A DNA stretch of 11,643 bases from M55B157 sp040265115. GTDB lineage: Bacteria; Actinomycetota; Actinomycetes; S36-B12. The first letter of the stretch is position 1. Each line of letters opens with the position of its first letter. This document shows, one piece after another, positions 8,993 to 11,643 of the stretch. The stretch lies in the NCBI GenBank assembly GCA_040265115.1, contig JBDQGZ010000053.1, positions 1 through 11,643 of the forward strand, given 5' to 3'. Under the pieces are notes generated by a model. That model was not told the DNA's origin. It worked only from the letters and a program-made list of their open reading frames with translations, and ran no database searches. The position numbers were made by a program, and so were the translations under genes.

Positions 8993-9009
8993 GGACCGGT
9001 CACCGGTCC
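8993..9009. promoter_or_regulatory. 17-bp perfect palindrome, candidate operator upstream of DUF5998
   Basis: GGACCGGT-C-ACCGGTCC is perfectly symmetric about one central base and ends 29 bp before the DUF5998 start. With a one-base centre it is better suited to binding a dimeric repressor than to an RNA hairpin, although an RNA could fold GGACC/GGTCC with a 7-base loop. If DUF5998 is transcribed from a start at its ATG, the palindrome lies at about -46 to -30, overlapping the -35 region. No regulator gene is adjacent. Confidence 0.4.
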
Positions 9010-9026
9010 CTGCCTCCCGAAAGTGA

Positions 9027-9032
9027 CAAGAT
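9027..9032 (+). promoter_or_regulatory. Possible -10 element for a leaderless DUF5998 operon transcript
   Basis: CAAGAT keeps the key A and final T of the -10 pattern. With its last T at -7, +1 falls exactly on the A of the ATG at 9039. No Shine-Dalgarno sequence precedes that ATG, which fits leaderless translation. No clear -35 hexamer is visible, so support is weak. Confidence 0.3.
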
Positions 9033-9038
9033 GGCCCC

Positions 9039-9626
9039 ATGACCGACGCGCCTACCCTTCGGCTGCAACTGCGCACCGATATCGAACGAAGCGGCTACTT
9101 CCCTGATCTTGTAGCCGATGCCCTGGATACCGCCTTGGTGGGTGAACCCCTCGTGTCCTACGTGGTCCACCATGAGGCTGCCTTCGATCGGGACCAGCTG
9201 CGTCGGCACGTCACAGTACTGGCGTTGACGCCAACCCGGCTGATTGTCGGACACACCGACGACCACGGTCCCGATGACTCCTGTCCCGAGCCATACGCAT
9301 CCGCGTCCACAGAAGCAGTACGACTCGAGCGGGTCGATTCGGTTGTCGTCACCCGAGTCGTCACTCACCCGGCACGCCACAAGGCAGGTGGACCCACACG
9401 CGAACTGCTCATCACGATCGGATGGGGAGCAGTCAGCCGAATCGATCTGGAGCCAGCCGGTTGTTCAGACCCGAACTGTGAGGCTGATCACGGCTACACA
9501 GGGGCCGCGAGCAATGATGACCTGTCCCTGCGGGTCTCCGAGGCAGCCGATGGTCCAGAGGTCGTGGCTCAGGCGCTGACGTTCGCTGCGGCGCTGTCCG
9601 AGGCCACGGCTGCCCGGTTGCGATAG
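9039..9626 (+). CDS. DUF5998 family protein
   Basis: This 195-residue conserved actinobacterial protein is of unknown function. It is recognised by its family hallmarks in order: an N-terminal helix IERSGYFPDLVADALDTAL, HHEAAFDRDQLRRHVTVLAL with TRLIVGHTDDH (about 44-75), STEAVRLERVDSVVVTRVV (about 89-107), TIGWGAVSRIDLEPAGC, a CSDPNCEADHGYTG segment (about 140-153), and the C-terminal SLRVSEAADGPEVVAQALTF. The pattern of alternating strands around TRLIVGHTD and VVVTRVV resembles a PH-like fold, which is only an impression. Cys and His in CSDPNCEADHG could bind metal but this is unproven. There is no signal peptide or membrane segment. Its TAG overlaps the GTG of the next gene by one base (TAGTG), so translation of the two is probably coupled. 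Family membership is secure; function is not. Confidence 0.9.
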   Translation: MTDAPTLRLQLRTDIERSGYFPDLVADALDTALVGEPLVSYVVHHEAAFDRDQLRRHVTVLALTPTRLIVGHTDDHGPDDSCPEPYASASTEAVRLERVDSVVVTRVVTHPARHKAGGPTRELLITIGWGAVSRIDLEPAGCSDPNCEADHGYTGAASNDDLSLRVSEAADGPEVVAQALTFAAALSEATAARLR

Positions 9627-10753
9627 TGCCCGACCATCGACAATTCGTTGCCAGCCCGCAGTTGGCTGATGTCCTGCCATCGGTGGCCGGAGCCCTGGGT
9701 GTGCCCGGAGCCTGGGATCCCCTGGACATCGGTGAACAGTGGCGTCACATCGTGGTGCTCCTCGTCGACGGTCTTGGGCTGGAGGCACTCCTACGCCACA
9801 GCGACCTTGCGCCCACGCTGCTTTCAGGACGAGTCGAACGGATCGAAGCACCGGTGCCGACCACAACGCCCACAGGGCTGGGAAGCTTCGGTACGGGAAC
9901 ATCTCCTGGCGTGCATGGGTTGGTGGGGGCCTCGTTCCGGATCGAGGGCCATCACGGTCTTCTGCATCCACTGACCTGGAACGATTCCCCGTCGCCACGG
10001 GCGGTGTCGCCGGCGCAGACGGTATTCGAGCGCCTGGATCGCCACGGGATCGCTGTCTCGACGATCGCGCCTCGGCACTACGCGAAATCCGGTCTCACAC
10101 GCGCGGCCCTCCGCGGGGGTACGTATCGCGGAGCCGACGGGGTGGGGGAGAGATTGGGAGAATTGACCTGGCGTCGTGAGGTATCGGGCAAGTCCCTGAC
10201 CTACGTCTATTGGCCGGATCTCGACAGGACGGGTCATGGGCACGGTGTGGACTCGGTGCACTGGAGGGCTGAACTGCAACACGTGGATGACATGACCCGG
10301 CACATCGTGGAGGGCCTGGGCGATGATGAACTGCTGCTGGTGACTGCTGATCACGGGATGATGGATGTTCCCGAACATTCCCGTATCGACATAGATGATG
10401 TTCGTAGCCTTCGACGTGGGGTCACTCAGATCGGTGGAGAGCCACGGTGTCGGTATGTTTATTGTCGACCCGGACACGCAGAGGAGGTTTCCGATGCATG
10501 GCGCAGGGAATTGGGAGACCGGGCAACGGTGATGACGCGGGAGGAAGCCGTCGCCGCGGGCTACTTCGGCGATGTTGAGGAAGGCAACCTGCTGCGTATT
10601 GGTGATGTGATCGCGTGGGCGGAAGGGCACTGGGCCATGACGTCCCGTCAGGTCGATGAGCGTGTGTCGAGCCTGATCGGACAGCATGGCTCGACATCGG
10701 AGGATGAGCGAGGGATTCCCCTGCTGCGGATTCCCGGAGGTAGCTGTGGCTGA
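9626..10753 (+). CDS. Alkaline phosphatase superfamily protein (type I phosphodiesterase / nucleotide pyrophosphatase-like)
   Basis: This 375-residue protein is probably a cytoplasmic two-metal phosphohydrolase; no signal peptide or membrane segment is present. The metal-binding D48 lies in HIVVLLVDGLG. The TTTPTGLGSFGTG block (79-91) supplies the probable Thr nucleophile. WPDLDRTGHGHG (196-207) gives Asp and His metal ligands, TADHGMMD (240-247) the Asp-His pair, and HWAM near residue 336 the last histidine. Together these match the NPP-type pyrophosphatase/phosphodiesterase branch. The substrate is unknown; nucleotide pyrophosphates or phosphodiesters are typical for the family. The GTG start at 9626 overlaps the DUF5998 stop by one base. 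The end overlaps tdk by 8 bp and contains the tdk ribosome binding site, so the three genes form one operon. The conserved DUF5998-phosphodiesterase pairing suggests a shared role that I cannot name. Confidence 0.9.
   Translation: MPDHRQFVASPQLADVLPSVAGALGVPGAWDPLDIGEQWRHIVVLLVDGLGLEALLRHSDLAPTLLSGRVERIEAPVPTTTPTGLGSFGTGTSPGVHGLVGASFRIEGHHGLLHPLTWNDSPSPRAVSPAQTVFERLDRHGIAVSTIAPRHYAKSGLTRAALRGGTYRGADGVGERLGELTWRREVSGKSLTYVYWPDLDRTGHGHGVDSVHWRAELQHVDDMTRHIVEGLGDDELLLVTADHGMMDVPEHSRIDIDDVRSLRRGVTQIGGEPRCRYVYCRPGHAEEVSDAWRRELGDRATVMTREEAVAAGYFGDVEEGNLLRIGDVIAWAEGHWAMTSRQVDERVSSLIGQHGSTSEDERGIPLLRIPGGSCG
10736..10740 (+). promoter_or_regulatory. Ribosome binding site of tdk, inside the phosphodiesterase 3' end
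   Basis: GGAGG lies 5 bases before GTG at 10746. It decides the start of tdk: the frame is open further upstream to an ATG at 10686, but that would add 20 residues (MARHRRMSEG...) ahead of the Walker A strand, unlike the family. Confidence 0.8.
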
Positions 10754-11396
10754 GTTGGTGTTCTTTTCGGGAACGATGGACTGCGGGAAGTCCACCCTCG
10801 CGCTGCAAACCGACCACAACCATGCCAGCCGGGGGCGTGCGGGCGCAGTGTTCACGCAGCACGACAGGGCGGGCGCGGCGACCATCTCAAGTCGGCTTGG
10901 TCTTCGATCGGACGCTTATGAGGTCCACGCGGAATGGGATTTTCACGACTTCGTGGTCACGGAGTTGTCGGCAGGTCGTCGACTGGATTACCTCATTTGC
11001 GACGAGGCGCAGTTCTACAGCTCCGAACAGATCGACCAGTTGGCTGTCATCGTCGACACTCTCAACATCGATGTTTTCGCATTCGGCATCCTCACCGACT
11101 TTCGAACCCGGTTGTTCCCGGGGTCGGCACGCTTGATCGAGTTGGCCGATCGCGTCGAGGTCCTCCAGGTGGCGTCGCTGTGCTGGTGCGGACGACGTGG
11201 AACCCATAACGCCCGTACGGTCGACGGCGTCGTAGTCATGGAGGGTGACCAGGTGGTGGTGGGTGACATCGGGACTGGCGACGTGAGTTATGAAGTTCTG
11301 TGCCGAGACCACCATCGTCGGGGAATCACCGCTGCACACTCGATGGCCGAGCATCAGTCGCCAGAGCCATTGCCGTTCCGCGACGAGAGAGCCTGA
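10746..11396 (+). CDS. tdk: Thymidine kinase (TK1 type)
   Basis: This enzyme phosphorylates thymidine with ATP in the pyrimidine salvage pathway, in the cytoplasm. From the GTG start it has 216 residues, typical for bacterial TK1-type enzymes. The Walker A loop GTMDCGKST is at 9-17. YLICDEAQFYS is the Walker B region with the catalytic Glu. AFGILTDFRTRLFPGS matches the GLRTDF substrate region. The zinc-binding lasso has C146 and C148 (CWC instead of the usual CxxC) and C186/H189 in CRDHH. THNARTVDG corresponds to the conserved segment after the first cysteine pair. The gene is translationally coupled to the phosphodiesterase by an 8-bp overlap. It converges on sepH with three bases between stops, and a hairpin covers both stops. 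Mycobacteria lack this enzyme, so its presence argues for another actinobacterial order. Confidence 0.95.
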   Translation: MAELVFFSGTMDCGKSTLALQTDHNHASRGRAGAVFTQHDRAGAATISSRLGLRSDAYEVHAEWDFHDFVVTELSAGRRLDYLICDEAQFYSSEQIDQLAVIVDTLNIDVFAFGILTDFRTRLFPGSARLIELADRVEVLQVASLCWCGRRGTHNARTVDGVVVMEGDQVVVGDIGTGDVSYEVLCRDHHRRGITAAHSMAEHQSPEPLPFRDERA

Positions 11397-11417
11397 GGTC
11401 TAGCCCTCGGGGCTCTC
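11387..11417. terminator. Bidirectional terminator-like hairpin spanning tdk and sepH stop codons
   Basis: GAGAGCC (11387-11393) pairs with GGCTCTC (11411-11417). Inside this, GAGG (11395-11398) pairs with CCTC (11405-11408) around the loop TCTAGC, leaving a small T/GG internal loop. The structure includes the TGA of tdk and the TAG of sepH. It would fold equally well in either transcript, which suits a shared terminator between convergent genes. No U-tract follows on either strand. Confidence 0.6.
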
Positions 11418-11643
11418 CCCATCGGCCTGGGATCCGAAGAGGATCTCGTCCCACGTCGGAACGCTCGCACGCTTGCCTTTGCGTGTGCGTGGGGGAGCAG
11501 ATACCGGAGGTCCCTCGCTCGCGATTTCTTGCTCCTCCGTGTTCGAAACCGACTCAGTCGGGACTTCGGTGGGCGCGTGGACCTCAGGAGCGGATGCTCC
11601 TTCCGTGACGGCAGCCTGGCGAGTCGACGCCTGCTTCGACGCC
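11400..11643 (-). CDS. sepH: Septation protein SepH, C-terminal end (5' part beyond the window)
   Basis: The last 80 codons of a minus-strand gene are visible, ending in TAG at 11402-11400 and open to the window edge. The visible part is a low-complexity Ala/Glu/Pro/Thr/Ser-rich linker, then a basic patch PPRTRKGKRASVP and the terminal motif VPTWDEILFGSQ. That basic patch plus SVPxWDEILFG ending is the conserved C-terminal tail of actinobacterial SepH (DUF3071), an FtsZ-interacting cell-division protein with an N-terminal helix-turn-helix domain. The N-terminal domain is not in the window, so the call rests on the tail motif and on position next to tdk. It has no start codon here and is short, so it is easily overlooked. 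Confidence 0.85.
   Translation of the reverse strand, partial: ASKQASTRQAAVTEGASAPEVHAPTEVPTESVSNTEEQEIASEGPPVSAPPRTRKGKRASVPTWDEILFGSQADGESPEG

Larger units (their letters stand above)
8774..9038. other. Divergent intergenic region with two tiny opposed reading frames
   Basis: These 265 bp separate the kinase (-) from DUF5998 (+) and should carry both promoters. The region also holds two short opposed frames. Minus strand 8939-8811 is a GTG-started 42-codon frame opening VVKAFNSFAGEQVQGAMRID and ending VMM; about 74% of its codons end in G or C. Plus strand 8856-8993 is an ATG-started 45-codon frame opening MVSDAGHAVDSHGALDLFAS. Both begin directly after a stop codon, neither has a convincing ribosome binding site, and I recognise neither. 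They overlap, so at most one is likely to be real. I do not call either as a gene. Confidence 0.6.

Noticed and set aside
8770..9003. A 77-codon minus-strand frame whose TGA overlaps the kinase ATG (ATGA)
   Set aside because: The overlap looks like coupling, but the product is Arg/Pro/His-rich without family resemblance and has no ribosome binding site.
9824..10885. A 353-codon open frame on the minus strand opposite the phosphodiesterase and tdk start
   Set aside because: It is antisense to a gene with all its catalytic motifs, shows no recognisable domain, and is expected from GC-rich codon bias.

Overview
This window is high-GC bacterial core chromosome from an Actinomycetota member. That call rests on the primary sigma factor with a long Lys/Ala-rich then acidic N-terminal extension, a DUF7455 zinc protein, a DUF5998 protein, an actinobacterial-type ParE/ParC pair, a mycobacterial-type FprA, and the conserved tail of SepH. 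The gene order sigma factor / DUF7455 / parE ... parC / sugar kinase / DUF5998 / phosphodiesterase / tdk / sepH suggests Propionibacteriales or a relative, but that placement is an inference from remembered synteny, not a search.

Layout. Bases 1-1445 hold the 3' part of the primary sigma factor gene (+). It faces a 72-residue zinc protein (1480-1698, -). A 162-bp divergent region (1699-1860) separates that protein from parE (1861-3963, +). parE is followed 10 bp later by an FprA-type ferredoxin-NADP+ reductase (3974-5353, +), which converges on parC with one base between stop codons. parC (5355-7790, -) lies downstream of a PfkB-family kinase (7850-8773, -). A 265-bp divergent region (8774-9038) carries a clean 17-bp palindrome. 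To its right is a tight + strand operon: DUF5998 (9039-9626), an alkaline-phosphatase-superfamily phosphodiesterase (9626-10753) and thymidine kinase (10746-11396). The genes overlap by 1 and 8 bp. It converges on the 3' end of sepH (11400-11643, -, continuing beyond the window) through a hairpin that spans both stop codons.

How the genes fit together. Most are housekeeping: transcription initiation (sigma factor), chromosome decatenation (ParE/ParC form one topoisomerase IV), NADPH/ferredoxin electron transfer (FprA), thymidine salvage (Tdk) and cell division (SepH). The kinase, DUF5998 and phosphodiesterase have no assigned substrates here. I found no mobile element, CRISPR array, tRNA, rRNA or recognisable defence system, and I do not think the window holds a new multi-gene system. 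The points worth a second look are the period-alternating Lys/Ala repeat in the sigma factor, two candidate operator palindromes in the divergent regions, terminator-like hairpins squeezed into convergent gene ends, and two tiny opposed reading frames in the 8774-9038 gap.
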